DNA of 64,000 bases from Mya arenaria. Taxonomy: Eukaryota > Mollusca > Bivalvia > Myida > Myidae. Shown here in pieces: positions 11,594 to 43,029 of this stretch (within the stretch, counting starts at the first letter, position 1; every line of letters starts with the position of its first letter). A program made the translations under genes and the position numbers. The notes beneath the pieces were generated by a model that was not told the origin of the DNA, did no database searches, and worked only from the letters and a program-made list of their open reading frames with translations. The stretch covers positions 58,310,589 through 58,374,588 of the forward strand of contig NC_069124.1 in NCBI RefSeq assembly GCF_026914265.1, read 5' to 3'.

Positions 11594-11920
11594 TTAAAGC
11601 TGCACTGTCACTGATTAAGAGTTTTCACATTTGCTTTGAAAAAAATAATTAAAATAGTCTGACTTTAGCATGAATGCCTTCAATCCAGTCATATAAGATA
11701 ACTCTCAATGAAACAGAATTCAATTGTCTGAAAAACTGCCAAAATTTTCATTTCTTCTCAAGCATTACTAACCATTAAACATAGAGTTTTAAATGGTAAT
11801 AGGAAAAACTGTGATTTTGTATGCAGTCTCATATAACTGTTATCAGACATGTGCACAAAAGTTTTTCATTCCAAGTTAAAAATAATAAAAATTCATATAT
11901 CTGTGAGAGTGCAGCATTAA
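11594..11920. mobile_element. TTAA-ended MITE, family A (copy 5)
   Basis: Starts TTAAAGCTGCACTGTCACTG and ends CTGTGAGAGTGCAGCATTAA, about 327 bp. It is more diverged internally than the copies at 5824 and 7815. Confidence 0.7.
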
Positions 11921-12483
11921 CAATGAAAACAATTATTAAAAATGGTATTTCCAACTGTGTATAATAATGCAACAACAATTTACCTTCTACTAGCACACTG
12001 AATTACAAGTTCTGCTTTTTCAAAGAAAACGGGCATATGGGAAGTACCATCACTTCCAGCGATATTTTTGTTGTAGCTTTTTTTATAAGAAAAAAACTGT
12101 TCATAGATTGTGTTTTAAGGTGTATGTTTTATAGACAGTACTCCAATTCTCTTTAATATATAATATGTTTGTTTCATTTAAGGCTTTTGTGTGTTTTAGG
12201 GCTGTTTCAGACCATTCCTGATATCGTATTTTCATATAAACCCTGCAATCATAATTGCATACCTCTTTGCAAAAGAATAATAAACATTCACGGAAATTAA
12301 ACAGTAACGGAATTTTTCGAATTTTTCTCAACATAAGAAGAGACTTTTGTATTTTGGCCCAGCTAATGTTATTATATTGTTGACTAACATAAGTTTACAA
12401 GCAAATTAACAGGCAGAATAGATAAAGAAAAGATGAGCATGTAGTCTTGTTTTGCATACAGAAGTGGGGCTTAGCTAGCCCTT

Positions 12484-12725
12484 TATATGTGGATTCATAA
12501 TTGCTAGGTGGGTCTCGGGGCATGCCCCCTCAGAATATTTTGAAAAACATGGTGCATTCTGGGCGCTCTGAGGTGCTTTATTTTGTACTGGAAAATATAA
12601 ATGACATTTAAAGGATCATGTAGTCAAGTATGCATACTGCAACTTTGGCTGATTTTTTTATGTTTTTATCAGAATCATGTGGATTCATCCGCATACTAGT
12701 GTTATATGCAGCTTCACGCCTGGTA
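12484..12725. repeat. Interspersed repeat, family C (copy 1)
   Basis: Shares TGTGGATTCATAATTG, ATGGTGCATTCTGGGCG, AGTCAAGTATGCATACTGCA and ACTTTGGCT in order with 54492-54740 in the transporter gene. There is no clear terminal inverted repeat. The class is unknown. Confidence 0.65.
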
Positions 12726-12984
12726 TCTCAGACAGACATTTTTAGGCTTATGTAGATGTTTGCAAGGCAAGGCTTGGCAAACCAAAGCGCCTGTCGCATT
12801 ATATTGGTTTCAAAGTGCTTTTGCATGTTGTTTGCAATTGTGCATTTTGCGCGACTGGTAAATATCTGCAATATAAAAACTTAAAATTCATTGATGCCTA
12901 GGTGACCAAATTTAAAAAAAAATCATTTCATTTGTCAAACATTGTGCCCCAAAAGCACATTTCACATAAGTATGTAGTTTCTTT

Positions 12985-13280
12985 ACTTAAGGTCTATTAT
13001 ACTGTAATATAAAATATATTTAAAAACAGTAATTCTGGTAATTTTATTGCAAAATTTGACAAAGTAATTGGCAAAATGCAGAAATTTTCATTTTTTTTTC
13101 TAACAAATTTACCTAAAAATCATATTTTACAAAATACATAGTTTGTATATTTCAAGTATCTTATAATGTTATATAATATCTGTTTTAAAAAGTTATTTTG
13201 GTAATTTTATTGCAAAATTTGGCAGAGTTGATGCTAAGTCCAGAAATTCTCATTTTCATTTAACTTTTAAAACATTTTGC
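12985..13280. repeat. Degenerate ~165-bp duplication
   Basis: Two blocks (about 13000-13140 and 13165-13290) share GGTAATTTTATTGCAAAATT and a following CAGAAATT(C/T)TCATTTT segment. They adjoin the 138-bp array and may be an older part of the same unstable region. Confidence 0.45.
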
Positions 13281-13424
13281 CCAAAAATTATATTTTGTAC
13301 AATGTGAGTGTATTATACTTATAGTATATTAAATGTGGTGTCTGATATAACACAAAACCAACAAAAAAAAATCTAAGCATTTTTCTCCCATTTTTCATTT
13401 TCACTGGACAAAGAATAAATAGAG

Positions 13425-14220
13425 GTGATGAGGTGTTGAAACTCTGCTTCAACACCTCTCTATTCAAATAGAGAATAGTGCACGTCACCACCATGTATAT
13501 AGACTATAACAGGGGTTCATATCTACAGATAGAGAATAGTCCACGCTACTACAATGTATATAGACTATAACAGAGGAGTTGAAGTAAAGTTTCAAAATCT
13601 ACATTGCATAGAGAGCAGAGGTGTTGAAGCACTGCTTCAACACCTCTGAGAATGAATAGAGTATAGCGCACGCTACCACAATGTATATAGACTATAACAG
13701 AGGAGTTGAAGTAAATCTTCATAATCTCTGGCTGTATACATTGTATAGAGAACAGGGGTGTTGAAGCACCGCTTCAACACCTCTTGACAATGAATAGAGT
13801 ATAGTGTACGCTTCCACAATGTATATAGACTATAACAGAGGAGTTGAAGTAAATCTTCAAAATCTCTGGCTGTATACATTGTATAGAGAACAGGGGTGTT
13901 GAAGCACTGCTTCAACACCTCTTGACAATGATTAGAGTATTGTGCACGCTTCCACAATGTATATAGACTATAACAGAGGAGTTGAAGTAAATCTTCAAAA
14001 TCTCTGGCTGTATACATTGTATAGAGAACAGGGGTGTTGAAGCACTGCTTCAACACCTCTTGACAATGAATAGAGTATAGTGCACGCTTCCACAATGTAT
14101 ATAGACTATAACAGAGGAGTTGAAGTAAATCTTCAAAATCTCTGGCTGTATACATTGTATAGAGAACAGGGGTGTTGAAGCACTCAACACCTCTGAAAAT
14201 GAATAGAATATAGTGCACAG
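13425..14220. repeat. 138-bp tandem array with a palindrome in each unit
   Basis: Units repeat at 137-138 bp, measured between the GCTTCAACACC words at 13634, 13771, 13909 and 14047, after an older spacing of 188 bp from 13446. Each full unit has a near-perfect 25-bp palindrome (arm GGTGTTGAAGCA) plus ATGTATATAGACTATAACAG. The last copy has a shortened palindrome. The 196-codon minus-strand open frame across it simply follows the unit length, which is a multiple of three. Confidence 0.85.
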
Positions 14221-14389
14221 TATATACTGGTATAGAATATAACGCCAATGTACGTACTGTCACGGTATATCGTCCATATCCATATAGTGTATAGGTCTAT
14301 GCACTGCGTTGACATCTAAGATCTCAATCTCAACTTGGTCTAAGCATTCTAGATTTAATATTTTTTTCTAGATTCAAATAATTCACTGT

Positions 14390-14481
14390 TGTATTTATCA
14401 ATCCAAATACGCCATTTTGTTTGCCATGAAACATTTTTCTCACCTAATGTTTGCAAGAAACGAAATTACGTCCACCCCTTG
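14390..14481. mobile_element. Right end of a CAAGGGG-type MITE (family D)
   Basis: About 90 bp match 34155-34242 almost base for base (for example CCAAATACGCCATTTTGTTT and CTAATGTTTGCAAGAAACGA), ending CGTCCACCCCTTG. The matching left end is not found upstream, so this is a truncated copy. It immediately precedes the trinucleotide tract. Confidence 0.7.
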
Positions 14482-14499
14482 TTAAATGAGTAAACTTTG

Positions 14500-14603
14500 T
14501 ATAGTAGTAGTAGTAGTAGCCGGTGGCGGCGGTGGCGGCGGTGGCGGCGGTGGCGGTGGTGGCAGTAGTAGCAGTAGTAGCAGTAGTAGCAGTAGTAGTA
14601 GTA

Positions 14604-14653
<50 letters not shown>

Positions 14654-14725
14654 TGTAGTTGTTGTAGTGGTAGTGGTAGTGGTGGTGGTGGTGGTGGTGG
14701 TGGTGAATGGTTGTAGTGGTAGTGG
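14500..14725. repeat. Compound trinucleotide microsatellite (GTA/GGC/GTG)
   Basis: About 75 triplets of GTA, GGC, GTG, GTT and AGT types in runs. It is open in several frames on both strands, giving poly-Ser, poly-Val, poly-Gly or poly-Thr shadows; none has flanking coding sequence. Such tracts vary in length between individuals. Confidence 0.9.
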
Positions 14726-15061
14726 TAGTCGTGGAAGAACAAAAACAGCTCTTCCAGAAAACAAACATTACACACTGACTTATCTAAATATCACACGGTT
14801 TGTGTGTGGGTACTCAATCTTAAACTTGTCCCGACATTTGCCAACACAGTGTTAACATCATACAGGTACAAAACAAGACTTCACAAACAAGAACTACAAA
14901 AGACAACAGAAACATGCATACACTAGTACATTAATAAATATTGGGATAACGCGTTGGAACCGACATTTACGGTTGTGGGCTGATAGCGCAGATGGCTTAT
15001 TATTATTGTTCAGGTTCATGCATATGGTATGGCAGAACAGATTCACATCTAACCATTTACA

Positions 15062-15320
15062 ATGTGTGTATACCACGTCATAAATGCTACGTCGGAAGGC
15101 ATTATTTTGATTTGATAAAATACTTTAAACAAAGATAACTTCACTATTTCTTCACCATTTTAAATGAAACATAGCGCAATCTACGCCGCTTTCGGAGCCC
15201 TACCTTCGGTCTTTACCAGAATTTTATTAGGAGTTTAGTTTCTTAAAACACTTCGACAAACCTTTTCATAATATGGCCGTCTGACGTAGCACTGTCAAAA
15301 CATTATTTTGGAAACATGTT
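15062..15320. mobile_element. Truncated GTGTATACCA-type MITE, family E (copy 1)
   Basis: Starts AATGTGTGTATACCACGTCA and matches 56603-56880 through AACAAAGATAACTT(C/T)ACTAT, CCATTTTAAATGAAACA and AACATTATTTTGGAAACA. The mirrored right end present in the other copy is missing here. Confidence 0.65.
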
Positions 15321-16140
15321 TTCCGGTCACAATCGAACTAAAATAAATTAGTATAAACTATCTATTGGGCATACTCTCCCCTTATATATTAAACTAACCG
15401 TTGTTATCATCAAATCATGTAATAAGACTTACCTTTATTTCTGTACTTAATGTTATTTTACAAGAGAAAGCTACACTGGAATAAAACCAATCTACGAACT
15501 AGCATAAAGAAACGCAAACAAAGACGAAAATGTATGAAAAAATATTAATGTCCGGCCTCCAGTTATCAACTGACGAAACAGCAAGGTATTATGGCGATAG
15601 TGAATACAATTTTTATTCTTTTTTAAAACATTCAAAAGTATCATAATATTGATTAAATTTTAACTTTAAAGATAAATTATAGTATTATAATTATGTGTTT
15701 ATAATAGTATTTTAAGTGAATAATACGATGCCATTTCCGCGATTTAGAAACCCCCCAAAACAGAACACTTTAATTATCCATTGAAAAACACTTTAAGGGC
15801 ATATTATTATAATTATTATACATTGTATTATAATTTAAGCGTAATGGAACGTAAAAGTGCACTATCGATTATCAGTTAAACAGATGAATCACGTTTCAAC
15901 AATAGCATACATTGCAAAATGTCAGCAATACAATTTTAGAGCGCGGTACCTGAATGGTATACATAACCAATATCTCGTCAATGTAGTTTAGCATTGGGGA
16001 TTTTCTTATTGGGAAATCACCTTTACATGTATTAAATAAAAACAATCTCTAAAAGCTGCGGGGGAGCTAATACTTAAATTAAATGGACTGACTAACTTGA
16101 AGGGGAAACCTAGGTTTAATTCTGTCCGAATAATGACGAA
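15320..16140. other. Upstream non-coding stretch of the ABCC gene
   Basis: AT-rich, with no recognised repeat or exon. It leads into the TATA-containing promoter at 16151. Confidence 0.4.
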
Positions 16141-16150
16141 CGACCACCTG

Positions 16151-16187
16151 TATATAAAACTGGGGAGCCCTGAAGATGGTCAGTTAG
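16151..16187 (+). promoter_or_regulatory. Core promoter of the ABCC gene: TATA box plus initiator
   Basis: TATATAAA at 16151-16158 is followed by TCAGTT at 16180-16185, putting the initiator A at 16182. That is 31 bp after the first T of the TATA box, the expected spacing. The predicted unspliced 5' leader runs about 224 nt to the ATG at 16406. TCAGT(T/C) is the classical arthropod-type initiator, also used in other invertebrates. The start site itself is inferred. Confidence 0.6.
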
Positions 16188-16405
16188 TTCTGTTCAGAAC
16201 GCTGACACGGACAGACATCTGTTATTTAAATTAAACCATCTATGGCAATAGTGGTGCAATAGTAAACCGAACATAATTTCACTTTGTTTTTATTCTACTC
16301 GTTAATAGAGGAGTGTGCTTTGTTGTGCAATACTAGGATTTTATCAGTAATCGTTTACTATTTTATCACTGGCATCTTCAAAGTTGCATCATTCAGCGCT
16401 GCGCT

Positions 16406-36980
<20,575 letters not shown>

Positions 36981-38654
36981 TTTCAAAAGTACATTGAAAA
37001 AACTGATATTGTGATTTATATTAAATCTAGTTTGTATTAAAGTGGTATCTGTATATATGGGCATATTTTACACTTAAGTCTTTTGTTATTTTATCTGTGG
37101 TATTCTTACGAAGTTTAAATTCTAGTCTTCCATGTTGCAAATGAATATTATTTTTGACCTCTTTTTATGACGATGTAATTGAATAATTTATCATTGTTTT
37201 CTCAAATGCATCTTACATTAATGTGTTATGTGTGGTTTACCGTATTATGTATTGCATATATTGTTTTATTGTATTAAGTGTATTATTGCTGATACAAATG
37301 TATTCATATAGATGTGTAATTTGTTATTGAAATACGTTTTTGTTATATTTATCCCATAACGGTTCATCTTAAATGTTTACTATAAACTTATAAAAATATA
37401 AAAACTGACTTGGTACGGATAAAACTATTGCAAAAAATATACTTCGTTTTTGTCTTTCTTTGAATACTGGAACCCAAAAGCGAAAAAAGGAATTCCATTA
37501 GACTGCTTCCCGATCTGGAATTAGTTACCATATATACATGATAACTTTTCGTTTAGTATTAAACTGATGCTCGACATGATAATGAATATTACAAATCTAA
37601 ACGGTGATATTTTAGTAATATCTGTCCTGCATACATACGCTATTCAATCGATGCTCCCATTGACGGAAGGACTTAGTTTTAAGGCGTACAAAATGTTTGC
37701 TTCCACTTATCTGACCGACCCTATTTTGTCCTTCACTTATTTGCCACAGTGTGGATTTTGTTCGTAGTTTCCTTAATTAAATGATTGAAAAGGATGCACG
37801 TTTATATAATTACACCGAACAAGACGTGATACAGGACGCGTCTCAATTGATTTTTTCCATGTTAAAACGCACTTTTTTAAGATTAAACCAACGAAACTGC
37901 ACTTAGACTTTACACGACATTTCCCGGAATCTCCATGTTGAGAATGACATCATAAATAAATCGCTTTAATTATCAAGTGCATTATAATGAATATAGAACC
38001 TAATCAGCAAGTGAATGGATTGGGTATCATTTCTTCAGCAAATAAAGGATGTTCCTGAAATTTCTTGTACAGTAATGAATAGTAAGTTTATATGGTAAGA
38101 ATTCTGGAACGAACATCAGTCTATAAAATGTGTTTGTTTTTATTATAAAAATAAAACTATACTACAGAATTCCGGTTCCAAGCAAAAACAAATATAGAAA
38201 AGAAAAAAACAAACACTTTTGGCTACCTCACAACGTTATATTTTTTGGAGGTGTTAGATGAAACAAAGAACTATTTTTGGCCTAAGTAAGAATGTATTGT
38301 GTCGAGGTCAACATCTAGGCAGCTTAATTGCTATAAATAAGGTCAACAATATATTTTTAGTTTTAATTTACTATTATACATGTATGTATATTCTTTATTA
38401 TTATATTTGTTAATGTTCGCACAAATTAAAAATACGTACTTAATTATATAAACAGCTGTTCCAGTTTTAGCCTACAAGCAAACGGTTTCTCTGCGTTCAC
38501 CTGTTAAAAGCAGTGTGTACGCGATTTTGATGCTGTGAATCAACTTATGTTGTCAATTCTATCACAATACAGCATTGCACTAATAAAAAGACAATATAAA
38601 CTTACATGTTTCAGTACAACTATGTTATATTATTGTCAACAAGAGGTACAAAAA
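36981..38654. other. Intergenic stretch between convergent genes
   Basis: Contains the 3' ends of the ABCC gene (plus strand) and the Shisa-like gene (minus strand). AT-rich, with no repeat or further exon recognised. Confidence 0.4.
37036..37041 (+). terminator. Candidate poly(A) signal of the ABCC gene
   Basis: ATTAAA lies 56 nt after the TGA stop. It is the commonest variant of AATAAA. Other A-rich hexamers occur further on, so the main site is uncertain. Confidence 0.35.
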
Positions 38655-40992
38655 TCACTCGTAGATTTCATGTTTCACCTCAGCCTCTTTGGGTTGCATG
38701 GACGTGTAAACTATAACCAGCGTCACACAGCCCCCAAACAGCACCAGAAACGGGTACCTAGGAAAACAATAGAGCTATAATACACATATCAACATCAATG
38801 AACGGTTAAATAACGGTTAAGCAAATCATTGTATGGGGCTCTCGAGTACTCAACCACCCGAACCACAAATCATTGTATGGGGCTCTCGAGTACTCAACCA
38901 CCCGAACCACAAATCATTGTATGGGGCTCTCGAGTACTCAACCACCCGAACCACAAATCATTGTATGGGGCTCTCGAGTACTCAACCACCCGAACCACAA
39001 ATCATTGTATGGGGCTCTCGAGTACTCAACCACCCGAACCACAGTGGCATTTTACGATAATGTACGAAAACGTTTAACTTCATTTCGATTTGTGTTTCTA
39101 CATTTATTAATATTTATTAAGTTTCCCTCTACCATAAATTGCCAATATCACGACTACTTTAATGATATATGTGCATACGGTACGAGAAGAGGACAAAAAG
39201 AACATGACATTTGGCGCTAAAGTGTCGTCCTTTTCAGTGTGCCGTTGTGACCCCGACGACAGAACGAAACTTAGGACAAGAAATTTCATACGCCGTCAAT
39301 TATATAAGCGCTAATATTCATATGTCGCTTTCAATATGTATGATTTAATTATATTATTTTCGTATTGTTGGCCGTGTGCCAGAACGAAAAGACGGCAAGT
39401 TAAATGGTGTTTGCCGTATTTCTCTATGAGCGCTACTACCAGAAAAATCACAACACGACATTTGACGACGACCATGTAAATCATAGGTAAAAGTTAAATA
39501 TTACTAAATCATCTTTTAGCATGCGATACAAGAAGCGTTCAAGGAAAGCTAAAACTGATTTGTTGCAAAGCGCGTAAAACAAGAGTATTCATTTTGTTTT
39601 GTGACGCAGGGGTGTAAGAACGAAAAAAGGACATTTAAAGCCACGTGAACGTCGTTTCTATACATCGCTTGTTCGTAATGGCACCTTTGTTAAACCGAAA
39701 ATATGTTTAAATTGTGTCCATATTGTCATCGTTTTTGTTCTGGCCTCAGTGACAACACAAAAATACGACCGAACGCCAAATGATGTCTAATCATTCAGGC
39801 ACACCCTCAAAATAAACGGCGAAACTGCCAAAACTCGTTCACAATAAAATTCAGCAGAAAACAACATACGACATGATAAACGCCTCATTCCAATACGTCA
39901 TGTCGGCATTGTATAGACTCTTCGTCCGGTCATTACAGCACTCCCGGCGACCGAGGGTGGTCTCGCTGTAGCAACAATACACGTCTGATATACCGATAAG
40001 TTTGATCTTGGTCGGACAGTTAAATCCCGCATGTCGGACGTTATCGTTGTCCCAGTAACCTTTGCAGTATTCACCATTTGCTAAAAAGCATTACAGAAAG
40101 TTAAGCTCAGCGCTGAATGCGTGTAATATAGAGGATAATTAATGTTGTTTTTCATTGAATAATCGTAATATATTTCACCAAGTGAGCACCAAAATTTATA
40201 TTTCACGAGTGGCGTAGCCGCGAGTGAAATATTCACTTTTGGTGTTCACGAGGTCTGAACAGTCTTTTAAAGTGACTCTCTTATTCAAAATCAATACATG
40301 TACACATGTTTAACAAACATCAATTTTGACTGATGAACCTTTAACTACTTACTCAATAATGCATTTGTGGAAAATATTAATTAGTGATAACAAGATTGTA
40401 ACCATGCATTTAATAGCAGAAAGCGCAAAAATATTTAATGATTGGTGAATGCTAAAAGATTTACTGTGATCTACTATAGTTTCATAAGGTAGAATCACCA
40501 AGTTGTATTCAAATTAAACTCGGTATCCTTCATAAGAATCATTGTTTTCGATATTTATTCATCCTATTAAAACAATATAGTATTAATTGTGGTAAATCTT
40601 AATTGGGAGTAAGAGTGCATCTTTAATTACACAATTTTAGAATAACGCGCCAATTTGTATTCGCACGTAACGTCATTTCGGAAATAACGTTGTTTAAATT
40701 GATATTTTCACTATTTGAAACTGTGAAGTATCAATTTTATTTCACTGAGAAATCTCGGTTAATCACCGGAAAGCATATAATAAATCATCATAGTATGTGG
40801 AAAACATTAACACGTTTGCCGCAAAATACTAGCAGTAATTTTATATTGTATTATTTAAGAAACGGAAATAATTTTAATTATGACTGTAGCAAAGAATAAC
40901 ACTTAATACAACTATATAGATTTGTTTTTGTTTTAAATCTTACCTTGAAACATTACGGCCATGCAGATGATAACTATATTTCCTATTTCCAT
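38655..40992 (-). CDS. Shisa-like small type I membrane protein (3 exons)
   Basis: Coding exons in transcription order are 40992-40944 (ATG to TTTCAAG/GTAAG), 40080-39870 (donor GTATGT) and 38757-38655 (TGA at 38657-38655). Junction phases 1 and 2 fit and give 120 residues. Residues 1-17 are a signal peptide (MEIGNIVIICMAVMFQA). The ectodomain opens NGEYCKGYWD, like the GEYC start of Shisa proteins. It has six cysteines (about 22, 38, 52, 53, 64, 65) including two CC pairs, then a helix with FLVLFGGCVTLVIVY (about 90-104) and a short charged tail ending EIYE. The six-cysteine, single-helix plan is that of the Shisa/STMC6 group. Vertebrate Shisa proteins act as trafficking adaptors for receptors; the role here is unknown. 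It lacks the long PY-rich tail of many Shisas. Confidence 0.8.
38823..39043. repeat. 44-bp minisatellite, five copies, in Shisa-like intron 2
   Basis: The unit contains ATCATTGTATGGGGCTCTCG and AGTACTCAACCACCCGAACC. The five copies are essentially identical, so the array is young. It starts 66 bp upstream, in minus-strand sense, of the 3' splice site of exon 3 and may overlap branch-point sequence. A 44-bp unit is not a multiple of three, so the open frames across it are chance. Confidence 0.9.
40182..40249. repeat. 68-bp hairpin in Shisa-like intron 1
   Basis: GTGAGCACCAAAATTTATAT TTCAC is mirrored by GTGAAATATTCACTTTTGGT GTTCAC around a GC-rich loop (GAGTGGCGTAGCCGCGA). The arms are about 26 bp with few mismatches. 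It is probably a fold-back element. Confidence 0.6.
40267..40626. mobile_element. TTAA-ended MITE, family F (copy 2)
   Basis: Starts TTAAAGTGACTCTCTTATTC and ends GGGAGTAAGAGTGCATCTTTAA, 360 bp. It is the longest copy of the family here and lies in intron 1 of the Shisa-like gene. Confidence 0.75.
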
Positions 40993-40999
40993 CGTATCC

Positions 41000-41945
41000 G
41001 AACAAATATTTGCATGTTATTCGCAAAATTTTATGAACTTGAAAGTTCTTGATAAATAAGATCAATAGATATATTCACTGATTAAATTAATATTCGATTC
41101 AGATAAAGTATGTATGAATGAACATAAATAAAAGAATCATTGTTTTATAGCCTGTTTGAGGGAAATGAATGGATATTGTTTTATTGAGCTATGATTATTA
41201 TTCAATACAACAGTGTCCGTTGAATGTTTAATGATGTTTCTCCAACACTACGTTCAATATAATAGTCCATGTAATAATCAGTTTATATGGCAACATTGCG
41301 GTTGTGGTAGCAATATATTAAAATGTGCTTAAGTTTAAGGCAATCTAAATACAACACATTCGTTGGTGATACCCAAGTAGTGTATCATAGCAACTGACGC
41401 GTAAACAATTCAGAGAAACCATAGCATGTATTCAAGTATGCAGTACACATTGGTAAAAGGGCAATGGAGTTACAACATTCATTGGCAGTTTTAGTGCATT
41501 CTTTATTGGTTTTCCATTTGCTGAAATTAAATCCTTTTAAGCTATTATTCGACTTTCAATAGCGTCAATGAAGCTTTTCAGCATATTGAAACAATTTCTG
41601 TCTCAGTTTCAAACACACATGAAGAATGCATGATGAATCTGAGCTTGTTTGTCAATATTTGCTAGCAATTTGTTAAAGGGGCTAGGCACATGATGATACA
41701 ATTGAAAAAAAAAATGTCAAAAACTTATAATAAATTTGACATCGTTGTGTATAACATATTGAATCTTACTTTCTGGTGTATCACATCGCTTACAACACAT
41801 GTATCTTTCGCAGTTTTTGCGCATTCTTCCAACTTAAAACTCGCTGGGTTTGTCTACCAAGTAAAATCCAGTAAGTTTTAAAATGGCGTCGGAATATTTA
41901 TATGTACTCATCACGCGACATGCACATGCTAAATATAGCTAGTTT
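41000..41945. other. AT-rich intergenic stretch upstream of the Shisa-like gene
   Basis: The Shisa-like promoter should lie just above 40992 on the minus strand, but I see no clear core motif. No repeats or exons were recognised. Confidence 0.35.
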
Positions 41946-41949
41946 AGTT

Positions 41950-42200
41950 TAAACTTATTTATTTTACAACGATTGTGAAACAAGTTAAATATTACAACAT
42001 TATATTAATCACTCTCGTTGGCACGATGTTACGCTTGAGTGTGGTCTTGTTATGTGGGGTAAACTGAAGTACCCGGAGGAATCCCACTTGTCCGGTTTGG
42101 TGACCAGAAACCAAACTCACACGCACACAGGCCGGGAATCGAACCCGGGTCGCCTTGGTGCGAAGCGAGTGCGCGCTAACCACTGCGCAAACCGACCATA
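41950..42200 (-). mobile_element. tRNA-derived SINE, near complete
   Basis: Read on the minus strand, the head has a GCGCAGTGGTTAGCGCG A-box region and GGGTTCGATTCCCGG as a B box (about 42131-42145). The body follows (CAAACCGGACAAGTGGG, then ACTTCAG), and the tail ends near TTGTAAAATAAATAAG. Related fragments are at 9752, 25768 and 52076. The head resembles a real tRNA closely, but the sequence continues for 150 bp past the tRNA end, as in a SINE. Confidence 0.75.
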
Positions 42201-42209
42201 TTTGCTCAA

Positions 42210-43020
42210 TATAAATACTTCATGTTTTTTTTCTGAAAAAAAACACAAAACAAAAACGAACATTGCAAGGAATGGAAAACCGCTGCGAAAAAAAACGTAG
42301 ACACAGAGCTCGACAGATCAACATCGGTGATAATATTGGTCGATGACAACTTTTGAAAGAGGTTAACTTTAGTTTCTGCCGAAAATGACAGCGAGTTTCT
42401 AGAACGCTTATTGCAGTTTACTTAGAGTAAGTAACGATCACATGACTTACAGGGTGTTTGAAAAAACATTCCACGCTTTTTTAACTGGGAAACCATTATG
42501 AGCTATATTTAAACGGGGAAACTCAGCTCTGACAGCGAAATGATTGCTGCGTTTATTCTTTTAATCATGTAAACTAATTTATTATCGGCTTCATATTAGC
42601 TCGCTTTGACAATTCTAGCCTTGTTTTGAGGTAATACAATATTTGTCCATTTGGGGACCATCTGAATCGAACATATCCAATGCACTACTACGCTATGCAT
42701 TATATATTATAAGTGTAACGGAAAATGTACCGTGGTTGTCGACGATGGACCATTTGATGTCTAGTCCCTATTAGTGACACTTAAATTATTATAAATATAA
42801 ACATTTACATAAATATTTATAAAAGTAAATTTATATAAACAGTGTTAATAAAAAAATACTTTAATTGATCGTATCGAGATAATATCTACAATGGAGTTTT
42901 CAAACATTTTATTACTGATGTCTCTAAGAGACGTCAAAATAAAAAAAAAAACTTTATTTTCTGTTCTTATTTCTTTTATTGATTTATTCCCTTTTACACC
43001 GAACTGTTACGTGATTTTAC
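42210..43020. other. AT-rich intergenic stretch
   Basis: No gene, RNA or repeat recognised. An A-rich run at about 42945 precedes the LINE remnant. Confidence 0.35.
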
Positions 43021-43029
43021 AAGAATATG

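Noticed and set aside
13673-14263. 196-codon minus-strand frame with repeated YTMYTARDFEDLLQL
   Set aside because: It follows the 138-bp tandem unit, a multiple of three; there is no non-repeat domain or splice support.
14444-14855. Low-complexity frames (poly-Thr, poly-Val, poly-Ser/Gly)
   Set aside because: All are readings of one trinucleotide microsatellite.
42120-42200. tRNA gene on the minus strand
   Set aside because: The A and B boxes are good, but no 3' acceptor stem pairs and the repeat continues for 150 bp with related partial copies elsewhere, so it is a SINE head.
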